Assembly (NCBI GenBank): GCA_910589415.1
Contig: OU342632.1
Location: 35,043,637 to 35,107,636 of the forward strand
Source of the DNA: Malachius bipustulatus
Lineage: Eukaryota; Arthropoda; Insecta; Coleoptera; Melyridae
Reading direction: 5' to 3'
Length of the DNA stretch: 64,000 bases
The notes beneath the pieces are model-generated. The model had not been told where the DNA came from. It saw nothing but the letters and a program-made list of their open reading frames with translations, and made no database searches. How positions within the stretch are numbered: position 1 is the first letter of the stretch; each line of letters opens with the position of its first letter. The translations under genes and the position numbers were made by a program. Below, piece after piece: positions 13,431-24,959 of the stretch.

Positions 13431-14160
13431 AGACAGTTGATGTAACAAATGAAATGATAGTTGTTTCTGAACAATTTATTTTGATTCATCTCGTATATAT
13501 CTATGTACATGTGTACCGGGTGCTCATGCAGGGAAATTGATATATTTTCGCTACACCTTGTATACATTTATATGTATATGACAGTTATTTATTATAATAC
13601 ATTAATATGTGGAAAATATAAGAGATTATTAAATTTGTAAATAACTTCGATAGGTCGATGTAGATATAGATAATTTTACTTAATAGTATTACCTATGTAT
13701 TTACGGACGAAAAAATGTATATAAGAATTTTGACATTTTTTCAAAAAATCAAAGATTAATTCAATGGCAATTAACGAATAAACGAAAGTACGTGCAATGC
13801 AATTTCTGAACATGAAGCGAGTAAAAATAAAAATAAAAAATGAACGGTTAATGGCATAATAAACAATAATAAGTATATATTATTATGGTAATGACTGTAC
13901 ATTAATATTAATAAACAATAATTATTAGAATGTTGAATTGTATTGTAAATGAAGGACTCTGAGTGTAAATATTAGGTAATAGTTATTTATGAATGTGTCA
14001 AGTAATGTATAATAAACCCGTCATTATAATCACACTCTGTATATAACTGGTATTTCACTAGAGTTGCAATGTCATGTCATGTAACTGTGTTTTCCAACTC
14101 TCCATTCAATAATATAATGTATAATAAAATCATTACAATGGAAACAGTTGTATTTTTTAT
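13431..14160 (+). other. AT-rich block with poly(A) signals, possible distal scro 3' UTR
   Basis: Very AT-rich, apparently single-copy sequence with several AATAAA hexamers (about 13796, 13860, 13908, 14011, 14121). The last two follow a tract resembling an insect 3' UTR end. If the foldback at 10630-12720 lies inside the transcript, this would be the end of the scro mRNA. No transcript evidence is available. Confidence 0.35.
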
Positions 14161-15366
14161 ATCCCACAACCACACCCCATTTTTTTAGGTATCTATGTAC
14201 TTGATACATAATATCTTAGAGATAATTTATTTTAGCGTTACGTACCTTTTAAAAGGTACCTAATACTGATACTGACGCTACTGATTCAAGAGCAGTTGCC
14301 AGTCGTTGTCGCTTGTCTCAGTCTCTTGTCCCTGTCGCTTATTACGAAAAGGTCCCCTTATCCAAAGAGACCACCGGGAGAGACTTATATTTGTCTGTCT
14401 GTCTGCCAGACACTGCCGATTTTCTCAGTAACTACTAAAACTAAAGCCTTTAATTAAAAAATTTCCATAATTTTTTACTTAAACTTGTTTGCTCACACTT
14501 TCAGTTGTCAAAAAACCAAAAAAATCGTTGGAGTGCCAAAAAAAATAACGATGAATTTTTTTCTTAGCGGTCAAGCAAAAGTAAGACTTCAACTACAATG
14601 TAAATAGCAAAATAATCCTCTCTTAGAAAAAAATTAAATTTTTTTCTATAGTTTTCCCTCCTGCTATTATACCAGCTGCACGACGCGAACCTGTATAGCT
14701 TCCCCGTGCTCTAGACTATATCTAGGAGGTGCAGTGCCATGAAGAAGACACTTATTCGCCCTTCATTTGACCGAGTTGAGATTGTATCCTATACTGGGGA
14801 AACATGTCCAGGTGGAAAACAAATTCCTCGAAACCAAAGTCTTACCATTCTTCAGGGGAATGACAACTAATGATATAGGTACCTATGTTTTATGAAATTT
14901 TGCCCTGCTCTTGGAACGATCAAAATATGTAGTTCTAATATAAGCGGGATAAGTACTGCAGGTTTGGATAGTAGCCAGATGAAGATCGCCTCCAGAGATG
15001 GAAGACTTGTATCGAGCTTGCATGATGACGTGCTTAGTAGTAGGGCTGCGCGGGGGCTTAGTCTGAGCCTTATAACATGCAGTGAACAGATGCCTGGTTG
15101 TAAAACTTGTAAAATAACTTTCAATTGGTTATAAGAAGTCAGAGTTCTTGGAAACTACCTTTGCAAGGCTTGAGACATGAGTCCCCCAGGCCCCAGGATA
15201 GATCAAGGCTCACTTAGACAGAAGAAGTATACCGCCATATCTATTTGCCATCATCTTATACTTAATGTGATCTCCACTCTCCAAACAAAGAGTCAGTCTA
15301 GATTGCTTCTTCTAGCTGTTGAATTGCACCAGGTTTTTTGCAGTTGCACTCCACTTCGATATACTA
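14161..15366. other. Intergenic; no gene recognised
   Basis: A short GC-neutral part (14680-15130) has open frames on both strands with no recognisable product. A palindromic CTTTTAAAAGG core occurs near 14250. Confidence 0.3.
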
Positions 15367-16571
15367 TACAGGGTGTCCCATAATATGTGGGCAATCTCCC
15401 GGATTTGGGTAAATTTCGTAAAAATAAATGAAAAAATAGCCATAAAATTAATTCCTCAGAGACACCCCTACAAAGATATTAGCTGTTAAAGTTGAGGGTT
15501 GAAAATCAATTTTTTGCAATAACTTTTTTATTTCTTGACCGATTTTGATAATTTTTTGTTTTATTTTGTGTTATTTTGGACTGTTTAGAATAGTGTTTCA
15601 TAATCTTTGGTAGCACATACATAGACCTCGGGATGGCATAACCCCCTCATTCACTTGAAAGAAAACAATAAAAATAATAATTTTACAGTTTTTTAAGGTA
15701 AATTTTCTTTTTATTTGATATTTTTTACACAAAAAATGTATCTTTATTTATTTCGATAGAGCGAACGGTTATCGAGATAAACGTCCTTCTAATAGGTGAT
15801 GCGTCGCAGGAACTTTCTAAATTTCAAGTAAATTTTCACAAGATGGCTGACCTATGACAGTAAATTAAGCAGGAAACAAAACAATAACTTAATTAAATAC
15901 ACGTCAGTGTCAAAGATTTCATTTTATGCATATTTAATTCTAACTGATTTTCTGCGTATTCAGCGTTTGTGTAACTCATTTTAAAATCAGTTAGAATTGA
16001 ATCTGCATGAAGTGAAATCTTTGACACTATTTATCGTGTATTTAATTAAGTTTTTGTTTTGTTTCCCGCTCAATTTACTGTCATAGGTCAGCCATCTTGT
16101 TAAAATTTACTTGAAATTTAGAAAGTTCCTGCGACGCATCACCTATTAGAAGGACGTTTATCTCGATAACAGCTCGCTCTATCGAAATAAATAAAGATAC
16201 ATTTTTTATGTAAAAAATGTCAAATAAAAATAAAATTAACCTTAAAAAATGGTAAAATTATTATTTTAATTGTTTTCTTTCAAGTGAATGAGGGGGTTAT
16301 GCCATACCGAGGTCTATGTGTGTGCTACCAAAGATTATGAAACACTATCCTAAACAGTCCAAAATAATACAAAATAAAACCAAAAATTATCAAAATCGGT
16401 CAAGAAATAAAAAAGTTATTGCAAAAAATTGATTTTCAACCCTCAACTTCAACAGCTAATATCTTTGTAGGGGTGTCTCTGAGGAATTAATTTTATGGCT
16501 ATTTTTTCATTTATTTTTACGAAATTTACCCAAATCCGGGAGATTGCCCACATATTATGGGACACCCTGTA
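15367..16571. mobile_element. 1.2-kb hairpin (foldback) element, TACAGGGTG termini
   Basis: The first 590 bases are repeated almost perfectly in reverse complement in the last 590, around a loop of about 30 bases near 15955-15985. Both ends read TACAGGGTGTCCCATAATAT. The flanking bases are TA-rich (C-TA before, G-TAC after), so a short TA-type target duplication is possible but not proven. There is no coding capacity. Confidence 0.9.
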
Positions 16572-16727
16572 TAGTACTAATGTCTGAACTGATGCCCTTC
16601 GAATTGCGCTGGCTCCCATCACGACTACCAACAACCCCAAAAGCTTGAGAGGTTTTTCTTTGAAATATTAAGAATAAAAATTTAAATTTTTTCTTTGAAG
16701 TTTGTTTATTTTTGGTTTCCATTATTT

Positions 16728-16776
16728 TTTTATGTCGTTCAATATTTTTTTCATATCGAACGACATAAAAAAATAA
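16728..16776. repeat. Short perfect hairpin
   Basis: TTTTTTTATGTCGTTC at 16728 pairs with GAACGACATAAAAAAA ending near 16776 around a loop of about 15 bases. The GTCGTTC/GAACGAC motif also opens the related repeats near 17563 and 63233. Confidence 0.8.
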
Positions 16777-16778
16777 TA

Positions 16779-17563
16779 TGGCGGCCATAAGAAAAACGAA
16801 AGTTGACTGTGAAAACTCTTGGATCTAGTAGGCCTTGAAAATTTTTGAAATGTCAGATGGATAGCTCTTAACGGCTTATGTAAGCCTACAAAAAATTATT
16901 TATTAATTTCCAATAATAAAAAAGATATGAGGAAAATAAGAAATCTCGATTTTTCAGTTTTTTCAGGATATTTCAGGAACGGTCACAGATATCTTGCATG
17001 TTTTGGCGGATTCGAGATGGCCACAAAACTGCGCATCTTTTCTCTAATTTAACCGACCCTGTATCTCTTAGCGTTCAGGAGATAGCAATATAGAGAAGGA
17101 TACATGGTGCACCCTGTATGTTATTTGAACTTCGTATATAATAGCTGATGGATCACCATCGGAAATCCATGGCACCAAAATGATGGTGTTCCTCAGGGCT
17201 TAGTGTTGCCTCCTCAGGGTTCTCGAAAGCTATCTCCTAATACGGGAAACTATCTTATTTTTCCAGATATATAGTCGGTTAAATGGGCAAAGTTGGGCAC
17301 AGCTTGTGCTCGATATTTTAAGAATCGGAAACTAAATTTTTGAAAAATTTGGCCATTATTGAAAAATGCAGAAAAACTGAAAAACGAAGATTTCTTATTT
17401 TAGCCATATCTTTTTTATTGTTGAAAATTAATTGATGATTTTTGTAGACTTACATAAGCCGTCATAACCCACCTCTCCGCTTGATATTACAAAAATTTTC
17501 AAAGTCGACTAGATCCCAGAGATTTCCGTCAAATGATGGTTTTATTATGGCCGCCATATTGGT
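16779..17563. repeat. Dispersed repeat in inverted pair
   Basis: A segment of about 200 bp at 16779-16980, beginning ATGGCGGCCATAA, recurs in reverse complement at about 17360-17563. Shared blocks include GACGGCTTATGTAAG (ACGGCTTATGTAAG in the left copy) and AATAAAAAAGATATG. Further copies lie at 17697-17985 and near 63190-63415. An ACCCTGTA end of a TACAGGGTG-type element falls between the arms at 17112-17120. Confidence 0.7.
17125..17215 (+). pseudogene. Fragment of non-LTR reverse transcriptase
   Basis: Reading on the + strand gives NDGVPQGLVLPP, the G-V-P-Q-G motif of the non-LTR reverse transcriptase fingers/palm. Only about 30 codons survive. The segment is an inverted homologue of part of 18000-18335: both contain CCATGGCACCAA and GTGTTGCCTCC. 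An inverted-repeat element that starts TCAGGGTTCTCGAAA at about 17214 interrupts it. Confidence 0.65.
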
Positions 17564-17992
17564 TTTTTATGTCGTTCGGTATAAAAAAAACTCATGATAC
17601 CAAAAAAATTAAAAACGTTAAAATTAAATAAAAATTAAAAAAAGATATTGTTAAAAAAAAAAAGATAAAAAAAAAATAAATATATGTATGTATACTCTGA
17701 CATCTATAGTCGGCTTCGAAAATGTTTGAAGTGATTGATGCCTTTTGACGACTTATGACGGCTTTTGACGACCTACAAAAAGTAATAAATTAATTTTCAA
17801 TTATAAAAAAGATATTGTTAAAATAAGAAGTCTCAATTTTTCTCAGCATAGCTATTTCAGTAATGGATGAATGTTTCAGAAAATTAGTTTCTGATTCTTA
17901 ATAAGTATCAAATTGTGCCCAACTTTCCCCATTGCCAAATATGAAAATTGCCCGCATTGGGAGAGAGATTTTGAAAACCCTGTATAATATAG
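17214..17992. mobile_element. Small inverted-repeat element inserted between RT fragments
   Basis: The left end (CAGGGTTCTCGAAAGCTATC, about 17215) matches the reverse complement of the right end (ATTTTGAAAACCCTGTATA, up to about 17992) as an imperfect terminal inverted repeat. The interior carries two copies of the dispersed repeat described at 16779-17563. No ORF. Confidence 0.5.
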
Positions 17993-17999
17993 ATATAGT

Positions 18000-18335
18000 T
18001 CTGTCGTCAGAGAAAGTAGGAAACAAGACAAAATGTTAGCGACAACAGATCGTTAATGTAGAGCAGGAAAAGAGTAGGAGGCAACACTCAGTCCTGGGGA
18101 ACACCATCATTGGTGCCATGGGTTTTCGATGGTGCTTCAACCGTTATTACGAAGTGCAAACGTCTGTTTGATAAAAAATTAGAAATCCAGTAAAGCAGCT
18201 GTGAGGGGAGTTCCTTATTATGAATGAAGCTTGTTGAGACGTCACCGGTGCTATACTCAGCATGTCAAATACTCTGGATATATCCAAGGTCTTGTGCCTC
18301 CCTAAACCTCTCGATGGCGTACGTCTAGAGGTGAT
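18000..18335 (-). pseudogene. Non-LTR reverse transcriptase fragment
   Basis: Minus-strand translation in shifting frames gives recognisable RT blocks in order: a degenerate LDIS-type block near 18280, LLYWISNFLSNRRLHFVI near 18200, NDGVPQ near 18110, and PTLFLLYINDLL near 18060. These are RT domains 3-4 of Jockey/CR1-like retrotransposons. Stop codons and frameshifts break it, and the 5' and 3' parts, endonuclease and the catalytic ADD box are missing. It is close to, but distinct from, the better preserved copy at 19625-20400. Confidence 0.75.
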
Positions 18336-18534
18336 TTAATTATCAAGAAGGTCGAGGTCGACTACGTGATCGCTCTGTTTGATTAACTATATTTTAAAGA
18401 CTTACGATCACCTCACCAAATTTGTAATTTATATTTCGTACTAAACCGACGTTGATTAAGAATAACGTCAGAGTAAAATAGACCTATTTTTTTAATTTTC
18501 ATTTATTTGCTTTCCTTTACTTTTCTGATAGATA

Positions 18535-19618
18535 TACAGGGTGTCTCTAAAAGGTACCACCAACGTTCTACCACAGATTCCCGAGGAAAAAATATGCCGA
18601 TTTAACCGAACTTATCCATGTCCAAAGTTGTACCCTTTTCAAGATACAACCCTTAAAAGGGGGTCAACTAAATACTCATTTTCCAGAATAAGTCAAAAAT
18701 GGTTTAAACGAGAAACTTCAAAATTTCACCACCTACTACTATTGTTAAGACCAATAAACTGACGTAGTCTTACAAACATTGACGTACAGGGTGTTCCTAT
18801 TTTTGATGTCGCGTCTCACGTTTGACCCCAGAACTTTTTTATCCGCACGCCACTGATTAATTTTGTATTTTTTATCTAAAGGTTAAAGTATTACTGAACT
18901 TTTTGCGCCCTTATAAAGATTTTGTATCTTGCATGGTTTCCCCGTCATTAATTTTCAATGATACACCCACAATGCTGAAAACGTATTTGAAAAATGTAAT
19001 TTTTACTTAAAATTAATTAAATTTTATTTCACAAAGATGACTTTAAATATCAGGATAAGTCTTATCGGTTGTTTGATTCTGCTTATCATTGTACGCAATC
19101 TAATTTGAATATTTGTTTACCTTTTGGTTTTATGAATTTTTATTTTTATGAAATTACATTTTTCAAATACGTTTTCAGCATTGTGGGTGTATCATTGAAA
19201 ATTAATGACGGGGAAACCATGCAAGATACTAAATTTTTATAAGGGCGCAAAAAGTTCAGTAATACTTCAACCTTTAGATAAAAAATACAAAATTAATCAG
19301 TGGCGTGCGGATAAAAAAGTTCTGGGGTCAAACGTGAGACGCGACCTCAAAAATAGGAACACCCTGTATGTCAATGTTTGTAAGACTACGTCAGTTTATT
19401 GGTCTTAACAATAGTAGTAGGTGGTGAAATTTTGAAGTTTCTCGTTTAAACCATTTTTGACTTATTCTGGAAAATGTGTATTTAGTTGACCCCCTTTTAA
19501 GGGCTGTATCTTGAAAAGGGTACAACTTTGGACATGGATAAGTTCAGTTAAATCGGCATATTTTTTCCTCGGGAATCTGTGGTAGAACGTTGGTGGTACC
19601 TTTTAGAGACACCCTGTA
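18535..19618. mobile_element. Nested hairpin element, TACAGGGTG termini
   Basis: A 1084-bp palindrome. The outer arms (18535-18784 and 19369-19618) begin TACAGGGTGTCTCTAAAAGG. Inside, at 18785 and 19368, a second pair of termini (TACAGGGTGTTCCTATTTTT) opens an inner 584-bp palindrome whose loop is roughly 18998-19155. Arms are nearly identical. A 67-codon frame at 19205-19408 is the arm read through and not a gene. Confidence 0.88.
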
Positions 19619-19624
19619 TATCAT

Positions 19625-20400
19625 CATTTTGCAAACCGGTTATAAGAAGACATGTTCGCTCCGAGGCTCACTCCAAGTAGGTACCTAAACGAAGAGATGA
19701 CGATGGAGTAAGAGAAAAGAGTGTCCCGCCATCCACTATATCTGGCTCCAAAAGGTTGGCCTTTTTGGAGAAGATAACTGCTTGGGTTTTTCCAGCATTA
19801 AATTAAACTTGGTTTCTATCGTCCCAAGCCAGAAAACTCTTGCACCTATGCCATTGTTAAGTATGGGAACTTCTTGCTCTCTGCGAGTATGTGCATCAAT
19901 GGCAGATGTTCAATACAGTTGTCATCGGCAAAGCTGTATATTGAGTTTTTTGTTACTTCAAGCAAAACGTTGATAAATATTAGAAAGAGAGTCGGAGCAG
20001 ATAAAATGGATCCCTGAGGTACACGGGGATTGATAGAAAAGGTCTCAGAAAGAACTCCATCGACTACCACTTGTAATGAGTGATCTCCGAGATAACTCGC
20101 AAGCCACAAGCGGAATTTCTCGGGCATGCCATAAGCCTGCAGCTTTGCCAACAGTCCATCATGCCAGACACGGTCGAAAGCTCTAGAAATATCAAGCGCA
20201 ACCCCTCGAGACTTCCCATGGTGCTCGATTGCGCTGTTCCACAGCTCGATGACGTAGGTGAGGAGGTCACCAGTCGACCTCTATTTGCGGAATCCGTATT
20301 GGCGGTCGCTGATTTTATAAGCTCCTTCAAAGTACTTCAAAAGATGTTGGATTTGGTAAAAAAAAGCCTCGGCTTTTCTAGGTGGGGGGGTAGGAGTAGT
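19625..20400 (-). pseudogene. Jockey-like non-LTR reverse transcriptase, broken
   Basis: The best-preserved RT remnant in the window. In minus-strand order it shows ISDRQYGFRK followed by a TAG stop, then RSTGDLLTYVIELW, VALDISRAFDRVWHDGLLAK, an open frame (19846-20151) with PEKFRLWLASYLG, VPQGSILSAPTLFLIF and the catalytic box FADDN. After a frameshift comes FNAGKTQAVIFSKKANLF, typical of the thumb of Jockey-clade RTs. The enzyme would reverse-transcribe its own RNA at a nicked target. The in-frame stop, at least one frameshift and missing ends make it dead. The 3' side abuts the hairpin ending at 19618. Confidence 0.88.
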
Positions 20401-22120
20401 AGACCAGGTGATAAACCACTGCAACAGTGACGGTTCGTGCTCTGAGAAACCATGGGTCTACCTATCATTAAGACGGACATTAAATTAATTATTCTATAGT
20501 CTGGGAGGTAAGCGCGCGGAGGCTAAGTACCCCGAAGATGTGCTGCAGCGAAAATAATTTTTATTTTGAAGGTCATGCAATTTGGCAGTAGTTAAAAATT
20601 ATATGTGGATGTAAAAATAAGAGTTGCATGAGTTTGAGAAAACGTATAAGGGTTGAGGTTGCAGTTAATGGCAAGGCGTCACTATACTCCGCAAGATTTA
20701 TTCAAGCAATTTCGGTAATTTTATTATGAATCAAACAATTTTTGGTAAGTACCTACAAACTGGTGAATTTTTTTTTATACATGATTGTGTAAAGCACGGT
20801 GTGTAAAGTAACTATCGTTTGGTCTAAAAATACTTTTTTTATCATTTTTTAAGATAAGGAGGGCGCAAAACTTTTAAAGTTTTCCTGGACGACATTAAAA
20901 AAAATCCTGTAAAGTCCATGATGTAAAATCGTTAGAACAGATTTTTAATTTGTCGGTAGTTTTTGAGATTTCTCGTCTTTGCTTCCAGACTAGAGCTATA
21001 AGTAATTTAGATTTTGTATTTTCCCTAACAATTTTATTAATCAATCAATCATTTTAAAAAAATCACGATTTTGATGGTATTTCATAAAAAAATCATGTTA
21101 AGTATATAAAAAATATTAAACACAATAATTGGGGTTGAATATTTATACATATAATCTTATAGATGTCATTAACAATAGTCGTCATAGGGGTTGACAGGTT
21201 CAATAAGGGTGCAAGCGTTCAAACCACCCTGACCATCGTATTGTCCTGCAAATAGGTCTATTGTAAGAGCTGCCAACGCAAGAAACACCGAATTATAAAT
21301 ATTATAATAGCACCAATGCTGTGTAAATACACCAGACCGGAAATCTCATGACGTTTTGTTTATCCAGAAAAACGTCACGTCATTCATATACATAGGTAGG
21401 TACGCGGCTCATTCTTCCAGATTTTTAAAACAATTTATAGGACTCGAATTTAGCTAGGTACTACTAAGTCCCAGAAAAAATTCTAGTGATTATTATGTAG
21501 TCAGCTAACATTTGAATATTTCTTACGATTTCAGTACAGGAGATACTGGAGGTAGGCTCTTATTACTTTTAGTAGATTTTCAAAGTGTTTATTTCGCCAT
21601 TTTGCAAAAGTTCTTTGGGAGGCAGAATATGTAATTAGAACTTTACCTTATCACTGATGCCATTGCATATACCTTTCCGAATTAAAATGTTGCTATATGT
21701 TAGCTTGTAGTTGTACGGTAATTAACTGTTTCTCAATTACCAAGAAGTCAGGCGAAGAGCTTGAAAATTGAACTGCTAAAAACCGCGGCATTAACAATAA
21801 GATATCATTGATTTTAAGAGTTTCGAAAATAACACGAGACGTCTGATGTTGGGGATCGTAAAACTCCGGAAGTTGATATTAATCTGGTGATTATTAACGG
21901 GAAAACTCTTTCGTATCAATTGACCAGGTTAGTCAGTTATTTGATGCAGAATTTTAGGTACCTACTTCAAGTAACCTAGTTCAAGCGAGAAGGACAAGAT
22001 GTGAACTTTATTGCCTCGCGAAGAAAAACGCAAAGTCCTTCGCTGCTTTTTATATATACATAGACACAGGTTTCACGTACCTAAATATACAGAGGTTTAG
22101 TTAGGATAGTAATTAGGATA
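20401..22120. other. Intergenic; no gene recognised
   Basis: AT-rich sequence without a convincing ORF, RNA gene or transposon end. Confidence 0.3.
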
Positions 22121-22609
22121 ACTAGCAGGTGGGCTTTTCTCCATCTTTAATTCCCGCTCGCGACGTCGTCTTGTACGCTTCCTGCTTCTTCGCGTATCTT
22201 TGCCATTCCTGTTGGCCGTCTACCGCTTCCTCTTTCAAGCCTCGCCTCTTCGCCATTTGGTCAATCAGCAAATTTTACCTCATATTGACTGGAATCTATT
22301 TGCAAATATTTTAGCGTCACCAACGCGCAATACTTCTACGCCACTTCCGACCTTCACGCACTAGTTCCACATCGACATGTTCATTCGCGTAAACAAAGGT
22401 CTGTGAATTTACACACGATATTTTTAGTAGAAAGGTCGTTATTGAAACTTTTACCTTGAGAAAGTCATCTCTTTTCGCCTTTCAATAATGGGAGATATTC
22501 GTAAAAGTTTAACGCACTAACTGGGTTGCAATAAGAAGAAGAACGACGTTCAGTTTCCTAGTGTTCTTTTGTTGTTTATGTTGTATATTTTAAGTTATAA
22601 TGTAGGAAC

Positions 22610-22796
22610 TTAGTGTGTGCCGACTGTGACTCGGTGGCTTGGGGTTCACGGTCTACTAAATTGCTGCGGCTACCACTGATAGGTTCGAATCCCAGTCTCG
22701 ACATGGATGTTTGTGTTCGTCTATTCATCTATTTATTTACTAATCATGCATCTGGGTAGAATTATCTGGGTCACATAACTCTAACAACTGATTTTA
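22610..22796 (+). mobile_element. tRNA-derived SINE (head and short body)
   Basis: An A-box-like TGGCTTGGGGTTCACGG near 22633 and a B-box GGTTCGAATCC at about 22682 are spaced as in a tRNA gene, but the T-stem and acceptor stem do not pair, so this is not a functional tRNA. An internal Pol III promoter followed by unrelated sequence is the SINE pattern. No clear poly(A) or target duplication was found. Confidence 0.5.
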
Positions 22797-22974
22797 TACA
22801 GGGTGATTTATAAATAGATGTAAAAAATTTACACAAGTATTTAGCATGACATTTAGAAATAAAAACTGCTGCTTGAAGTTAAATATAACAAAAATTAAAC
22901 AGTTTTTTTTTTTCAAATTCATGCTTAATGCTTGTGTATAATATCTTACACCCATTTATAAATCACAGTGGGTA
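22797..22974. mobile_element. Miniature inverted-repeat element
   Basis: The left end TACAGGGTGATTTATAAATA and the right end, which in reverse complement reads CACTGTGATTTATAAATGGG, form imperfect inverted repeats of about 35 bp around an AT-rich centre. At 178 bp there is no coding capacity. It lies directly after the SINE. Confidence 0.65.
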
Positions 22975-24950
22975 TAAGTTTTAGCAGTGTTAGTTAAATT
23001 GTCAAGTTAACATAATTTCATCCATTTTTTGCACTGATTTTATTTGAACCCTCTGTATAATACCTACCAAACCCAAACAGTCCTCTCTCCCCCTACCCAA
23101 TTGAAAGTGGATCATTCCTGGGCCAGTTCCCGAGTTAATATCCCGTTCCAGTGATTAATTGTTGCCAAGTAACGGGTGAGTGCTCGGTTATTGCATTCCG
23201 CACGGGGATTAAGTAACTGCTGTTCGCCTCGTTACCTACATGAGAGGATTAAAGAAGCTATAATAAATACCTGCCCACTCAAATCGGAGGGCGCTTTATT
23301 CCGAACGCTGCTTGTATATTGTTTTATTCCTGGTGCGTCCAGAATTTCGGCAGAATCCCGGAATATCCGTCTCTGCACCGAGTTACTGTTGATTCAGCAA
23401 TACGATAGCGATCTTCTGGCGGCTTGGGGGAGTTTTCACCCCTTCATCAGCCGACTGTCGCCTTCAGGAACACCCCATGAATATTATATTACGAGTCGGG
23501 CTCCTCTGTTGATTCTGCTCAGTCAGGGGATTCAAATTATATTCACAATGTCTTGGGAGCGGGTGCATGAAATTCATGAGAGATTTGAGACTTCAATTTG
23601 GAGAACGATTTTTACATCGTCTATTAAAAATGGTGTTAGGCAACTTCTTTTTAAAGTTCACCTGTGAAATCTGTTTTTAAACTTCAGCATTCGTGTCGAA
23701 AAGTGTTCCTTGACAGACGACGTTGTCAGTTTTCTACCGCAACTAGCGCTCATTTTCAAGAATAATGGAAAAGTCCGCTCAGACCATTTGCACACGACAC
23801 CAACAGGAGACCAGCTATAAAAGGAACCACAACAACGAAAGATTTCCGTTTATCTGGAGGTATTGACTCTAAAAGAAAGTTCCTCCCAGGCTCCAGTCTG
23901 CTTCAGATCTCTAATACCGATCCCGAATCGTTGGGTAATGATGACCTACGCCGTTTTTGCTTTCCTAATCACCAGACATTCGGTTACAACCGTTCTTTAC
24001 GGGCGCAATCGTCACGCTATGAAATACCAGGCTTTGTGGACGAAATAATATTCCAGCTTCGAGCACTTTCTAGATCAACCAGCGTGATTCTCGAGCATCC
24101 GTCTAATTAGGTCATGATGCATCGTGCTGTAATAGAGCTTGCTATGAGTCATAGTTTTATGACGCTATATAACCGACAAATCGATACCGAATTGGCTTGT
24201 TCAAATAAATTAAGTTTCATTAAACGAAATCAGGTTATAAAGGTCCCCTATAAATATGTGAGAATCGGAATAGCCTTGAAAAGAGATCGAATCAACCTTT
24301 GAAATTACTCAATTTTAACCACTTGGAGAGGGCTTCTTGCTATTACAGTATATGCCACTTTTTGGAATATGGTGCGCAAAGAACTCATCAAGAAGAATTC
24401 TCACTCTCCCACATCTCTAATTTCTTTTTCACAGGGGATTCTTGATCTTCTACGAGTTACCATGGATCTCCTCGGAGTGGAAAGGATTTTGCTCAGGGAG
24501 GGATGTTCATAAAGGGATGTCGTGGGGTACAGCCCTTAATTCTAATTTAACCATGCACCCAAGACATATTTAATTCCATATTGCATGCTTTGTAAAATAT
24601 TTTCATCAAGTTTGGATGACTCCACCCATATATGCATAGCTTACCTTTGTGGGATATCGTGAACCTAGAAACCCAATCATTGTCATGATCCCTGAAAGAA
24701 GCCCTCACTGTTATTTTCATAGCGTAGTTAATAATTACGCTCCCATCGATCCTTGCTCCCAGCACTTACCGTAAGGTTTGGGTACCCAGTTTATATACCG
24801 TAGAATTCTTCAGGTTACCAGGATTTGCTTCGAGGTGTTGAGGGCTGGAATTAGTTTGTAGCCAGAATTGAGTCGTGAGATATTGCACGATCATTCTTTA
24901 TTCTTAAAAGTTGAGCTTTGAATAATTTGGGCCAGGGTGAGCCTGAGGGT
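22975..24950. other. Intergenic with GC-richer segments
   Basis: The stretch 23060-23560 is clearly richer in GC than its surroundings. A frame open for 163 codons (23176-23667) lacks an early ATG and starts at a GTG inside GGTGAGT, which looks more like a splice donor. No protein family is recognised. From 24300 to 24950 nothing is seen. Confidence 0.3.
23814..23823 (+). promoter_or_regulatory. TATA-box-like site
   Basis: GCTATAAAAGG follows a stretch of mixed composition and precedes AACAACGAAAG. It matches a strong RNA polymerase II TATA box, but no gene downstream was recognised. It could belong to a transposon or an unannotated transcript. Confidence 0.3.
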
Positions 24951-24959
24951 ATAGGTAAT

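Noticed and set aside
22630..22700. Functional tRNA gene
   Set aside because: A and B boxes are present, but the T-stem (ATAGG with CCCAG) and acceptor stem do not pair, so a SINE head is the better call.
23176..23667. 163-codon open frame on the + strand
   Set aside because: Its start is a GTG within a splice-donor-like GGTGAGT, the only in-frame ATG is late, and no protein family is recognisable. Local GC-richness explains the lack of stops.
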